Source: an uncultured Rhodopila sp. (GTDB lineage: Bacteria > Pseudomonadota > Alphaproteobacteria > Acetobacterales > Acetobacteraceae). Taken from it: 64,000 bases of DNA. Under the pieces are notes generated by a model. That model did not search any database. It saw nothing but the letters and a program-made list of their open reading frames with translations, and had not been told where the DNA came from. The DNA lies in NCBI GenBank assembly GCA_903932145.1, contig CAIZFE010000035.1, positions 124,001 through 188,000 on the forward strand, in the 5' to 3' direction. Of this stretch, positions 8,876 to 17,486 are shown piece after piece. Position 1 is the first letter of the stretch. Every line of letters starts with the position of its first letter. Made by a program: the position numbers and the translations under genes.

Positions 8876-10315
8876 TTACGGCAGCACCTTGCCGGGGTTC
8901 ATGATGCCGTTCGGGTCGATCGCCGCCTTGATCCGTTGCATCAGCGCCAGTTCAGCGCCGCCGCGCCAGTCCGGCATCATGTAAGGCTTTAGTTTGCCGA
9001 TGCCGTGTTCGGCGGAGAAACTTCCGTCGTACTCGCGCACAATCTCATTCACCGCGTCCATGATGGCGTGGTCTTGTGCCAGGAACCAGGCTGCGTCCGA
9101 CCCGATCGGTTGTTCCAGATTGAAATGAATATTGCCGTCGCCCATGTGGCCGAACGGCACGACCCGGACGCCTTGCATCAACGCCTCGCATGCGGCGGAG
9201 GCTTTGCGGATGAAAGCGGGGACTTTCGAAACCGGGACCGAGACGTCGTTCTTGACGCTGGCGCCTTCGCGTTTCTGCGCTTCGGAGTGTTCCTCGCGCA
9301 GGCGCCAGATGGCGGCGCGTTGTGCGTCGGACTCGGCGATGGCGGCGTCAAGGATGATCTCGTCTTCCAGTGCCTGTTCCAGGATGTGTTCCAACATCCC
9401 GCGCAGGCCGGCCCCGGGGCGGGGGGAGGCCAGTTCGACAAGGACATAGAATGAGGCCGGGGTTGCCAGCGGCATTGTCGCGCCCGGAATGTGCTTCAGG
9501 ACGAACGACATGCCGAGGCCGGACATCAGCTCGAACGCGCTGATCGAGGCGGCGTCGTGGGCCTGGAAGCGGGTGAACAGCCGCAAGGCCTCCTCGGGCG
9601 ATTCGACCCCGCACAGCGCGACGGCGATCTCTTTCGGTTGCGGCGCGAGTTTCAGCACGGCGGCGGTGATGATGCCGAGCGTGCCCTCGGACCCGACGAA
9701 GAGCTGGCGCAGGCAGTAGCCGGTGTTGTCCTTGCGCAGGCGCCGCAGACCGTTCCAGACAGTGCCGTCCGGGAGGACGACTTCCAGACCGAGCACGAGG
9801 TCGCGGGCGTTGCCGTAGCGCACGGTGTTGTTGCCGCCAGCGTTCACCGCCAGCACGCCGCCGATCTGGGCGGTGCCTTCCGACGAGATCGACAGCGGCA
9901 GCAGGCAACCCTGTTCGGCGGCGGCGAGTTGCGCGGCCTTTAGCGTGACGCCGGACTCGATCGTCAGCGTCATGTCGGCGGGGTCGAGGTCACGGATGCG
10001 GTTCAGGCGAGAGGTGGACAGGATCAGTTCGGACCCGTCGGCGTTCGGGACGGCGCCCCCGACCATGGAGGTGTTGCCGCCTTGCGGGACGATCGGCGTT
10101 CCCGACGCGGCGCACAGGGCGACCACGGCGGCGAGTTCCGCGGTGGTGCCTGGGCGGATGACGGCGGCGGTGCGGCCCTGATACAGGCGGCGCCAGTCTT
10201 CCGCGTAAGGCGCGGTGTCGGATGTGTCCGTCAGGATGCCCCGGTCGCCGACGATGGTTCGGATGGCGTCGAGCAGGAACGTTGAAGGGACGGAGGCGGG
10301 CAGGGCGGCGGACAT
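8876..10315 (-). CDS. FAD-binding oxidoreductase of the GlcD / D-lactate / D-2-hydroxyacid dehydrogenase type
   Basis: This 479-residue enzyme belongs to the VAO (PCMH) flavoprotein family. The FAD domain shows the PQGGNTSMVGGAV and VNAGGNNTVRYGNARD loops and LFVGSEGTLGIITAA. The FAD-oxidase C-terminal domain ends with the motifs PFGHMGDGNIHFN and SAEHGIGKLK, which are typical of D-lactate, glycolate and D-2-hydroxyglutarate dehydrogenases. It oxidises a D-2-hydroxy acid to the 2-oxo acid; which one cannot be told. An AAAGGA ribosome binding site precedes the ATG. It is followed 2 bp later by the DUF2161 gene. Confidence 0.9.
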   Translation of the reverse strand: MSAALPASVPSTFLLDAIRTIVGDRGILTDTSDTAPYAEDWRRLYQGRTAAVIRPGTTAELAAVVALCAASGTPIVPQGGNTSMVGGAVPNADGSELILSTSRLNRIRDLDPADMTLTIESGVTLKAAQLAAAEQGCLLPLSISSEGTAQIGGVLAVNAGGNNTVRYGNARDLVLGLEVVLPDGTVWNGLRRLRKDNTGYCLRQLFVGSEGTLGIITAAVLKLAPQPKEIAVALCGVESPEEALRLFTRFQAHDAASISAFELMSGLGMSFVLKHIPGATMPLATPASFYVLVELASPRPGAGLRGMLEHILEQALEDEIILDAAIAESDAQRAAIWRLREEHSEAQKREGASVKNDVSVPVSKVPAFIRKASAACEALMQGVRVVPFGHMGDGNIHFNLEQPIGSDAAWFLAQDHAIMDAVNEIVREYDGSFSAEHGIGKLKPYMMPDWRGGAELALMQRIKAAIDPNGIMNPGKVLP

Positions 10316-10548
10316 AGCGGGTTCCTTTCTTGCGTCTCCTTTACCGCGGCTCGTCGCAGGTCGCTACTGCCGTTGCCCAGAGGCCATCCATCCCGTCTCT
10401 TAATACTAAAAAGAAGACCCATTGCTTCAGTTCGGTGGAGGAAGGCAATCCGCCATTTCCGCATCGAAATGTGAAATGCCCCGTTGACGTATCGAATACG
10501 AAAAACTAACTTTGCGATGTTGCAATATAATGTAAAACCGGGGAGTGA

Positions 10549-11367
10549 ATGATGGACGTTTACGATTTGACTGTGGATGCAAATAACTTCAACATCGACA
10601 GCTCCGCGGTTGCGACCGCGTATAACAATGTTTGGATAACCGTCGGCAGTTGTGTGCGAATATCGATAGCCTGCACATTCTCCTGCGTCAATTTGTATAA
10701 GGTCTATCCCGGCTCGAATGTGACGCACGGATCAAGCATCGCCGACTTCATCATCGTCGGCGCCACCGGTTCGGCGGGCGCTGCGGGCTCGACTGGAACC
10801 GCCGGAGCCAATGGCTCCAACGGCAACAATAAGAAGTGCGATGCCGCGGGTGGCGCGCTGGCACATTATCCGACCGGAGGCGGCGGCGGTCAGAATGGCA
10901 CAGCGGGCGGCAATGGCGGCAATGGCGGTCCAGCCGCCGACGCGCCGGCGGTCGTACTCAACCTCGGCACGATCCATGACTATTTCACGGTCGCGACCCA
11001 GGGCGGTGCTGGCGGTGCGGGCGGCGCCGGCGGTGCGGGCGGCAAGGGTGGCGACGGCGGAAACTGCGGCGCGGTCTCGTGCAATGGCGCGAAAGGCGGC
11101 AACGGCGGCAACGGCGGCAATGGCGGCACAGGCGGGAAGGTCCCGAACAAGGCGACGGTCACGTCCACCAGCGAAGCCGGGTCGCCGTACACCGTTACGA
11201 ACACGATTGTTGTTTCCGATGGCGGTCAAGCCGGTGCTTTTGGCGCTGGCGGCGCGGCCGGCGCGCCCGGTGCGGCAGGCGGGCATGGTGGCTCGTCTGG
11301 TTCATCCGGGGCCGCCGGGGATAACGGCTCCGCGGGCACCACCGGCGTCGGCTACCCCGTACAGTAA
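10549..11367 (+). CDS. glycine-rich Gly-Gly-X repeat protein, unknown function
   Basis: This 272-residue protein has an N-terminal domain of about 65 residues with four cysteines (SCVRISIACTFSCVN). Long Gly-Gly-X tracts follow (GGAGGAGGAGGKGGDGG, GGNGGNGGNGGTGG), interrupted by two short beta-type segments (AVVLNLGTIHDYFTVATQ and KATVTSTSE...TNTIVVSDG). No signal peptide is visible. GGGAG upstream supports the start; ATG ATG leaves one residue of uncertainty. A small gene follows 75 bp later on the same strand. The pattern is compatible with a polyglycine-II sandwich, as in some phage adhesins, or with a PGRS-like surface protein. I do not recognise the family. Confidence 0.7.
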   Translation: MMDVYDLTVDANNFNIDSSAVATAYNNVWITVGSCVRISIACTFSCVNLYKVYPGSNVTHGSSIADFIIVGATGSAGAAGSTGTAGANGSNGNNKKCDAAGGALAHYPTGGGGGQNGTAGGNGGNGGPAADAPAVVLNLGTIHDYFTVATQGGAGGAGGAGGAGGKGGDGGNCGAVSCNGAKGGNGGNGGNGGTGGKVPNKATVTSTSEAGSPYTVTNTIVVSDGGQAGAFGAGGAAGAPGAAGGHGGSSGSSGAAGDNGSAGTTGVGYPVQ

Positions 11368-11442
11368 CGAACCGAACGGTACCGGCCGCATGGCGTCCGC
11401 CAGCGGCCGGTGTTTGCCATAGCGAATGCTGTTGGAGCCGCA

Positions 11443-11745
11443 ATGTTCAAACTCGATGACCCGTATTCCTACGTTTCGTTTCTTCCCCTGACAGATCCCG
11501 ACGGGAACGACGCCGGGCTGCTGGCACTTGAATATCGTGTGAAACTGTACAATGACGTCCAGGTCCGGAACGCAAGTTCCGGGACCGCCAACAATCGGAA
11601 CCAGCAGTTTATTGTTCAATGCACGCAGCGGGTGATGATGAAGAAATCGGACATCAGCATCGCGCCTGCCGAAGCCGACGCGTCCTCGCAGGAAAGCTTT
11701 GTCAATTATCCGGTTTTGTTGACCGCAAACATGCTCGCATATTAG
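11443..11745 (+). CDS. small protein downstream of glycine-rich gene, unknown
   Basis: This 100-residue protein begins at ATG 11443, chosen because GGAG lies 6 nt upstream; a GTG at 11410 is possible but has no such site. The sequence (MFKLDDPYSYVSFLPLTDPD, then LLALEYRVKLYNDVQVRNAS) looks like a soluble beta-rich fold with no signal peptide or membrane segment. It follows the glycine-rich gene on the same strand and probably belongs with it, perhaps as chaperone, capping or structural partner. No family is recognised. Confidence 0.55.
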   Translation: MFKLDDPYSYVSFLPLTDPDGNDAGLLALEYRVKLYNDVQVRNASSGTANNRNQQFIVQCTQRVMMKKSDISIAPAEADASSQESFVNYPVLLTANMLAY

Positions 11746-11842
11746 ACCGAACGCTTGCGTCCGGGCCGGCCGGGACTTGCTTGCCCAAACGGAAACTTCT
11801 GGTCTTCCCTGCCGCCTCTGAACTCCGGCTTGGCGCCGGTCG

Positions 11843-12865
11843 CTACTGTCGCATCCCGTAGGCCTTCGCCCAGTCCTGTAACCACGACACGCGCAGCCGG
11901 TCGGATTCCGCCCTGTCGGGGAACCACAGCTTCTGAACCTTTAGATCCAGTCCCGGTGTCTCGACCGGAGGCACTTTCAGCGCGGTCAGGTGGCCGCTGC
12001 CCTGCATCATCGCGGCCTGTCCCTCGGCGGAAAGGCACCAATCCAGATAGAGTTGCGCGGCCGCGGGGCGTTTCGCGACAGTGGTGATGCCGGCGGCAAA
12101 GAGGAAGCAGGGGACGCCCTCGGACGGGTAGGCGTAGCCCAATGGCGCGCCCTCGCGCAGCTTGATCGCGATGCCGGGGAAGGAGACGGGTCCGACGGTT
12201 ATTTCCCCGCGTACCAGGGCGTCGGCGGTCACGGCGATCGTGGGGTAGATGCGCGGTTTGAGCGCGGCTTGTTTCGTCCAGTAGTCCTCGCCCAGCACCT
12301 TGCGTTCGAACATGGCGCGCGCCCAGGTCGATCCGCCGGTGTAACCGCTGGGAATGCCGAGCGAACCGCCGTAGGTTTGTTTGGTCAGGTCCCACCAGCC
12401 CCCGGGCTTTTCGCCGATCAGTTCGGTGTTCCAGGCGATGCACCAGCCGGCGGTGAGGCGGGGCCACAATTTCGCGGTTGGGTTGGTGCCGGGAATGTAG
12501 TCGGCGGCGTTGGGCGGTTGATACTCTCGAAAAATGTCGTCCATCGTGGCCAGCAGGCCGGGCTCGGAATGGTCGATCAGGTCAGCCGTCAGTTTGTTGA
12601 CGGCGACTTCGGATCGGACGCGCTCGATCAGTTGCCCGCCGGGGGCGTGAACGATCTCGACTTTGACGAACGGGAATCGTTTGTTGAACCGGGCGATGAT
12701 GTCTTGTTCGACTTCCTCGATCTGGGCGGTGTAGCTGATGAAGCCGCCCTCTGTCTTCGCCGCATCGATCAGGGTTTGCGGCGGGCTGAAGGGCGTGCTG
12801 GCGCGCGCCGGGGCGGCGGCGAGCACGGCCGTAGCGGTCAGGACGTTGCGGCGAGAGATCGGCAT
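11843..12865 (-). CDS. Tat-exported extracellular solute-binding protein (family 1, ferric iron type)
   Basis: This 340-residue periplasmic binding protein resembles the FbpA/AfuA group. The N-terminus has a twin-arginine signal (SRRNVLTATAVLAAAPARA). The mature part shows LIDAAKTEGGFISYTAQ, a GYTGGSTWARAM stretch and WCLSAEGQAAMMQGSGH near the C-terminus, all usual for this family. No permease or ATPase gene lies nearby, so it is an orphan component. The ligand could be iron or a small organic solute. The gene on either side is on an independent transcript. Confidence 0.82.
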   Translation of the reverse strand: MPISRRNVLTATAVLAAAPARASTPFSPPQTLIDAAKTEGGFISYTAQIEEVEQDIIARFNKRFPFVKVEIVHAPGGQLIERVRSEVAVNKLTADLIDHSEPGLLATMDDIFREYQPPNAADYIPGTNPTAKLWPRLTAGWCIAWNTELIGEKPGGWWDLTKQTYGGSLGIPSGYTGGSTWARAMFERKVLGEDYWTKQAALKPRIYPTIAVTADALVRGEITVGPVSFPGIAIKLREGAPLGYAYPSEGVPCFLFAAGITTVAKRPAAAQLYLDWCLSAEGQAAMMQGSGHLTALKVPPVETPGLDLKVQKLWFPDRAESDRLRVSWLQDWAKAYGMRQ

Positions 12866-12993
12866 GGTTGGTTCCGTGCGCTATTAATGGAACCGAAGAT
12901 GCGCGCCGATGACCGCAAATAAAAGATCTCGACAAATCTTATCTGTGTTCATCCGCGCTGCATCAGCGGTCTATCTTTTTCGAATCGAAACAT

Positions 12994-14241
12994 TCAGCCC
13001 GGAATGCGCACCGGCATCGAACGTATTCCCCGGATGAAGTTGGAGTAGATACGCTGCGGTTCTCCAACCACCTCGATGGTCGGGAAGCGAGCCAGGATTT
13101 CCTGCCACAGAATCTTCAGTTGCAGTTCCGCCAACCGGTTGCCGACGCAACGATGAATGCCGAAACCGAACGACAGATGCTGGCGTGGCCGCGCGCGATC
13201 GATGATGAAGCTATCAGGGTTCTCGATCGCCTCCGGATCGCGGTTGCCGGAGATATACCACATGACCACCTTGTCGCCGGCCTTGATTTGCTTGCCGCCG
13301 AGTTCGGTGTCCTGCGATGCGGTGCGGCGCATGTGGATCACCGGCGTCTGCCAACGGATGATTTCGGACACCGCGCAGTCTACCAGCGCCGGATTGGCCT
13401 GTAGCTTGGCGTATTCCGCCGGGAACTGGCTCAGCGCATACAGGCCGCCGGTCATAGAGTTGCGCGTGGTATCGTTGCCGCCGACGATCAGCAGCGCCAG
13501 ATTGCCCATGAACTCTTTCAACGGCATGTCGCGGGTGGACGCACCATGCGCCAGCATCGAGAGCAAATCGAATTTCGGCGGCTGCCCTCGGCGTTCGGCG
13601 AACATTTTTCCGATATACTCGGCCATCCCCTTCAAGACCTCGAACCGTTCTTGTTCGGAATGGACCGGTGATTCCGGAGCGTTGACGTTGCAGATCGCCA
13701 CATCGGACCAGTAGGTCAGTTTCTCGCGCTCATCGAACGGGAAGTCGAACAGCGTCGCCAGCATCATTGTCGTCAGCTTGATCGAGACCTCGTCCACCCA
13801 GTCAAAGGTTTCGTTGCGCGGCAGGGCGTCGAGCACGAGGCGAGTGCGCTCGCGGATCAGCGGCTCCATATTCGCCAGATTGGCCGGCGCCACGATCGGG
13901 CTGGCGACCTTGCGTTGATCGTCGTGGCGCGGCGGGTCCATGCGGATGAAGCTGGGGCGGGCGAGGTCCTTCGGCTGGTCCTCAATCTGAATACCGCCGA
14001 TTTCGTTGGAGAACACCTGATGATGCACCTCGCAGTGCATGATGTCCTTGTATTTGGACACCGCCCAATAGGGGCCGTACGGGCTGTCGGGAACCCGGTG
14101 GATCGGGTCTTCCCGCCGCAGCCGCTCGAAATACGGATGCCAGGAGTCAGTCTGGTAGATACCGGGATCGGAGACGTCGAATTTGGCCAACGGCATGCTG
14201 TACGCGGGGCCGGACGTGTCGATATTGACGGGCGCGTTCAT
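12994..14241 (-). CDS. cytochrome P450, CYP153-type (alkane/terminal hydroxylase)
   Basis: This 415-residue P450 has the I-helix LLIVGGNDTTRNS, the ExxR motif in EIIRWQTPVIHMRRTA and the heme loop SFGFGIHRCVGNRLAE with Cys365 as axial ligand. LTTMMLATLFDFPFDEREKL, DLLSMLAHGASTRDM and VVMWYISGNRDPEAI match what I know of the CYP153 family, which hydroxylates medium-chain alkanes or fatty acids at the terminal carbon. A strong GGAGG site precedes the ATG at 14241. No ferredoxin or ferredoxin reductase gene, which CYP153 needs, is seen in the window. The subfamily is judged from memory of motifs. Confidence 0.88.
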   Translation of the reverse strand: MNAPVNIDTSGPAYSMPLAKFDVSDPGIYQTDSWHPYFERLRREDPIHRVPDSPYGPYWAVSKYKDIMHCEVHHQVFSNEIGGIQIEDQPKDLARPSFIRMDPPRHDDQRKVASPIVAPANLANMEPLIRERTRLVLDALPRNETFDWVDEVSIKLTTMMLATLFDFPFDEREKLTYWSDVAICNVNAPESPVHSEQERFEVLKGMAEYIGKMFAERRGQPPKFDLLSMLAHGASTRDMPLKEFMGNLALLIVGGNDTTRNSMTGGLYALSQFPAEYAKLQANPALVDCAVSEIIRWQTPVIHMRRTASQDTELGGKQIKAGDKVVMWYISGNRDPEAIENPDSFIIDRARPRQHLSFGFGIHRCVGNRLAELQLKILWQEILARFPTIEVVGEPQRIYSNFIRGIRSMPVRIPG

Positions 14242-14349
14242 TGGTGTCCTCCATTTTGTGAAGAGGCCAGCACGGAGAACATGGCTCCGTCAACGTAAAC
14301 ATGAATTTGGGCACTGGAAACCGAACTGTTGCTTGGGCACATTGGCGCG

Positions 14350-15597
14350 ATGGAAGCAATTGAACATCTGAAAACGGCGGCTTTGGCCGCCAAGGCCGCC
14401 GGGCATGTCCTGGCCCGCAGTAGCGCGGCTATGCGCAATGGCGCGCTGGCGGCGATGGCGGACGCGCTGCGCGACAGCATGCGGCCGATTTTGGCGGCAA
14501 ACGCGGCCGATGTGGCGGCGTATCAAGGCGGGGCAGCGTTCCTCGATCGCCTGACGCTGACCGAGGCTCGGGTTGAGGCGATGGCGCGGGGTTTGGAAGA
14601 TGTCGCGGCGCTGCCGGACCCGCTGAACCGGGTGCTGGCGGATTGGACGCGGCCGAACGGGCTGCGCATCCAGCGGATCGCGACCCCGATTGGTGTTATC
14701 GGCATGATTTATGAGAGCCGGCCCAATGTGGGGGCGGATGCCTCCGCGTTGTGCCTGAAGTCAGGCAACGCGGTCATTCTACGTGGCGGGTCGGACAGCG
14801 AGCACAGTGCGCAGGCGATTAACGCGGCGCTGCGGCGCGGGCTGGCGGCGTCCGGGTTGCCGGAGGCCTGCATCCAGGTGGCCCCCAATTCCGATCGTTC
14901 CTACGTTGCCGCGATGCTGGCGGGCGCCGGGTTGCTGGACCTGATCATTCCTCGCGGCGGCAAATCGCTGGTCGAACGGGTGCAGCGCGAGGCCAGGGTG
15001 CCGGTGCTGGCGCATGCCGAGGGCTTGAACCACACATTTGTTCACGCAGCGGCCGACCCGGCGATGGCGCGGGCGATCCTGGCGAACGCCAAGATGCGGC
15101 GTACGGGGGTTTGCGGAGCGACGGAGACTCTGCTGATCGACCGGGCGGTCGTTGGATCGTTGCTGCCTTTGCTGGTCGAGGATTTGCAAGCGCTGGGGTG
15201 TGCATTCCGGGCGGATGCGGCGGCACGGGCGGTGGTGGAGTGGTTGCCCGAGGCATCTGACGCCGATTTCGATACGGAATGGCTGGATTCTGTGCTGTCC
15301 GTCGCGGTTGTGGATGGCGTGGATGGCGCGCTGGCGCATATCGCGGCGCATGGCAGCGAGCATACCGATGCGATCGTGACTGACGACACTGTCGCGGCGG
15401 ACCAGTTCCTGCGTGGGGTGGACAGCGCGGTGGCGCTGTGGAACGCCTCGACGCAGTTCTGCGACGGCGGCGAGTTCGGGTTCGGCGCCGAGATCGGCAT
15501 CGCCACCGGGCGTATCCATGCGCGCGGGCCAGTGGGGTTGGAGCAGTTGACGACGTACCGGTATGTCGTTCGCGGGTCAGGCCAGGTGCGGCCCTGA
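14350..15597 (+). CDS. proA: glutamate-5-semialdehyde dehydrogenase (gamma-glutamyl phosphate reductase)
   Basis: ProA reduces gamma-glutamyl phosphate to glutamate semialdehyde with NADPH in proline synthesis. The 415-residue protein carries VIGMIYESRPNVGADASALC, LKSGNAVILRGGSDSEHS, VPVLAHAEGLNHTFVH and the catalytic Cys255 in MRRTGVCGATETLLID. The frame is open from a TTG at 14329, but the ATG at 14350 (MEAIEHLKTAALAAKAAG) fits the family. It is divergent from the P450 gene and is followed, after a palindromic repeat pair, by nadD and rsfS, a common alphaproteobacterial order. Confidence 0.95.
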   Translation: MEAIEHLKTAALAAKAAGHVLARSSAAMRNGALAAMADALRDSMRPILAANAADVAAYQGGAAFLDRLTLTEARVEAMARGLEDVAALPDPLNRVLADWTRPNGLRIQRIATPIGVIGMIYESRPNVGADASALCLKSGNAVILRGGSDSEHSAQAINAALRRGLAASGLPEACIQVAPNSDRSYVAAMLAGAGLLDLIIPRGGKSLVERVQREARVPVLAHAEGLNHTFVHAAADPAMARAILANAKMRRTGVCGATETLLIDRAVVGSLLPLLVEDLQALGCAFRADAAARAVVEWLPEASDADFDTEWLDSVLSVAVVDGVDGALAHIAAHGSEHTDAIVTDDTVAADQFLRGVDSAVALWNASTQFCDGGEFGFGAEIGIATGRIHARGPVGLEQLTTYRYVVRGSGQVRP

Positions 15598-15624
15598 ACC
15601 CACTGTCGGCGTTCTGCCCTCCTC

Positions 15625-15704
15625 CCGTCATGGCCCGGCGTGTCCGGGCCATCCCCGTCAGCTCCTGCCGCCATAGGTGGCCCGGACAGGCCGGGCCATG
15701 ACGG
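15625..15704. repeat. inverted pair of REP-like palindromes (family A)
   Basis: Two copies of one palindromic repeat lie head to head between proA and nadD. The first has ATGGCCCGG at 15630-15638 pairing with CCGGGCCAT at 15644-15652. The second has TGGCCCGG at 15678-15685 pairing with CCGGGCCA at 15691-15698. The same unit recurs, diverged, at 31751-31777 and 62972-62998. The layout resembles a paired REP element and may act as a terminator or mRNA stabiliser between the two genes. Confidence 0.8.
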
Positions 15705-15709
15705 ATGGG

Positions 15710-16336
15710 ATGGGTCCACGGAATACCAAAGACCCCATCCCCCGCTTCGGCGACCGCCGCCGTATGCGGGTTGGCTTGCTCGGTGGGTCGTTCAACCCGG
15801 CGCATGGCGGCCACTTGCACGTCGCGGAACTGGCGCTGCGGCGGTTGCGGCTGGATCAGGTGTGGCTTTTGGTATCCCCGGGCAATCCGCTGAAGCCGGC
15901 CGCCGGAATGGCTCCGTTCGCGCAGCGTCTGGAGAGCGCGGGCCGGATCGGCGACGGGCGGCGGGTGGTGGCGACCGGGATCGAGGCGGCGTTCCAAACC
16001 CGTTATACCGTTGATACGATGCGGCTTTTGCTGCAACGCTTTCCCGGCGTGCGGTTCGTCTGGATCATGGGCGCGGACATCCTGGAGCAGCTTCCGCACT
16101 GGCGGCAATGGATGAAAATCGCGCGGCGGCTGGCCTTTGTGGTGCTGCCTCGACCGAGGTATTCGAATCGCGCGCTTGCGGGACAGGCCGCGCATCGGCT
16201 ACGGGCGGAACGCCGGCCGGTCAGGGAAGCCCCCTTGCTGCCGGGCGCCGCGCCAGGATGGGTATTCCTGCCGGCACGCCAGACCGCCATATCCGCTACC
16301 GCTATCCGCCAAGCCGCCGAAGGAACTGTGTTATAA
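15710..16336 (+). CDS. nadD: nicotinate-nucleotide adenylyltransferase
   Basis: NadD transfers AMP from ATP to nicotinate mononucleotide in NAD synthesis. The nucleotidyltransferase signature GLLGGSFNPAHGGHLHVAE contains the (H/T)xGH motif. VWLLVSPGNPLK, FVWIMGADILEQLPHW and the C-terminal ISATAIRQ motif (counterpart of ISSTxIR) complete the family pattern. Start codons are uncertain: ATG at 15677 and 15698 lie inside the palindromic repeat, so ATG 15710 is used, while ATG 15764 (MRVGLLGG) would give the minimal domain. It is followed by rsfS, whose reading frame extends back into nadD. Confidence 0.93.
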   Translation: MGPRNTKDPIPRFGDRRRMRVGLLGGSFNPAHGGHLHVAELALRRLRLDQVWLLVSPGNPLKPAAGMAPFAQRLESAGRIGDGRRVVATGIEAAFQTRYTVDTMRLLLQRFPGVRFVWIMGADILEQLPHWRQWMKIARRLAFVVLPRPRYSNRALAGQAAHRLRAERRPVREAPLLPGAAPGWVFLPARQTAISATAIRQAAEGTVL

Positions 16337-16398
16337 CCAAGCCGCCGACGCTATCGTCCTCCCCCGCCAGGCATAAGCCGGCACCGCGCAAGACGGCC

Positions 16399-16860
16399 GT
16401 GAAGCCGAAGCTGCTGGAGGCTGGCGTGGTGCCGGGTAGCCCGCGCAAGAAGACGATCGCGGCCGGGCCGAAGAAGCCGGCGGTGCCTCGGGTGAAGAAG
16501 GTCAAGGTGAAGACGGAGTCCTCGGAACTCGATCGCCTGCAGGCGATTATTTTCAAAAGCCTGGACGACGACAAGGCCGAGAACATCGTGACGCTGGACC
16601 TTGAGGGTAAGGCCATGTTCTGCGACCGGATGGTGATCGCCACGGGTTTGGCGGACCGGCAGATCACCGCGATGGCGGAACATCTGAGCCAGAAGCTGAA
16701 AGAAGCCGGCCTGAAGCGCGTTCAGATTGAAGGTGCGGGCGGGTCCGACTGGGTGCTGATCGATGCCGGCGACTTCGTGGTGCATCTGTTCAAGCCGGAA
16801 TCGCGGACGATCTATGCGCTCGAGAAGATGTGGGGCCAGGATTTGGACGAGGCAGTCTAA
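16399..16860 (+). CDS. rsfS: ribosomal silencing factor RsfS
   Basis: RsfS binds ribosomal protein L14 and blocks subunit joining under starvation. The conserved domain starts near LDRLQAIIFKSLDDDKAENI and includes TLDLEGKAMFCDRMVIATGL, SDWVLIDAGDFVVHLF and the C-terminal YALEKMW. A basic, Lys- and Pro-rich leader precedes it. The start is unclear: no ATG, GTG or TTG lies near the nadD stop in this frame. GTG 16399 is the first reasonable codon after nadD, but the leader upstream (TKPPTLSSSPARHKPAPRK) looks coding. A start inside nadD or a rare start codon is therefore possible. Confidence 0.88.
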   Translation: MKPKLLEAGVVPGSPRKKTIAAGPKKPAVPRVKKVKVKTESSELDRLQAIIFKSLDDDKAENIVTLDLEGKAMFCDRMVIATGLADRQITAMAEHLSQKLKEAGLKRVQIEGAGGSDWVLIDAGDFVVHLFKPESRTIYALEKMWGQDLDEAV

Positions 16861-16955
16861 GCGAAACATTTAACGTTCACGATCGGTCGTAGAAAACATA
16901 AGGGCGACGCCGATCGGACAAGAATCTGGTTGCCAGGGTCGGGGGACTTTGCGGC

Positions 16956-17486
16956 CTACAAGAGACCGGCTTTGGCCTTGAAGGCGGCGATGGCTGCCAG
17001 CCGCCGATCCCGCAAATCGGCCGCTGCCTTGCGATCCGATTCGGTTTTCGCCTCGTTGGCCGTTGTGGTAGCATCCGCCACGTCGGCCTCCAGGTTGGCC
17101 AACCATGCCTGAGTGAGAGCGACTATGTTGCGGCCCTCCGGCCTCGTTCGGAAGTGGATGTGGGAGTTGGTTTCCAGCAGGACGACGCGGTCGGCATATT
17201 GGATTAGGAAAACAATGATATCCGAATCCTTGCCGCCGAGATGCAAATGCATGATGCCCTTGTTCGCCAGCAAGGCGTCGGGAGAAGTGTCTATTCCGGC
17301 TCGATAATGTGCGTCCGGCACCCCGTCGCCGCGTTCTATGCTTCGGATGATCGCGATCAACTCATCCTGGAGTTCGCGGCGGTTCTTCACCCCGGCAAAA
17401 TCTGACCAGAACCTGCTAACGACTTTCTTGGGCTTTTTCTCGATGCGAGATAGTCGAAGGCGCAGCGACGGCCGGGGGCGTCTCAC
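16956..17486 (-). CDS. unrecognised 176-residue protein, second gene of a coupled pair
   Basis: This protein starts at a GTG that overlaps the stop of the 88-residue gene as GTGA. The N-terminus is very basic (MRRPRPSLRLRLSRIEKKPKK). The core contains GIMHLHLGGKDSDIIVFLIQ and LLETNSHIHFRTRPEGRN, with several His residues that could bind metal or catalyse. The C-terminal third is a charged, Ala-rich helix. The small-gene-then-larger-gene layout with coupled ends resembles a type II toxin-antitoxin operon with this as the putative toxin. I do not recognise the family, and the role is inference. Confidence 0.6.
   Translation of the reverse strand: MRRPRPSLRLRLSRIEKKPKKVVSRFWSDFAGVKNRRELQDELIAIIRSIERGDGVPDAHYRAGIDTSPDALLANKGIMHLHLGGKDSDIIVFLIQYADRVVLLETNSHIHFRTRPEGRNIVALTQAWLANLEADVADATTTANEAKTESDRKAAADLRDRRLAAIAAFKAKAGLL

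Noticed and set aside
10980-11204. Proline-rich minus-strand frame
   Set aside because: It is the complement of the Gly-Gly-X repeats of the glycine-rich gene; Pro tracts are its mirror image.
14945-16195. Minus-strand frame of 416 codons
   Set aside because: It is antisense to proA and nadD; Pro/Arg-rich low-complexity translation.
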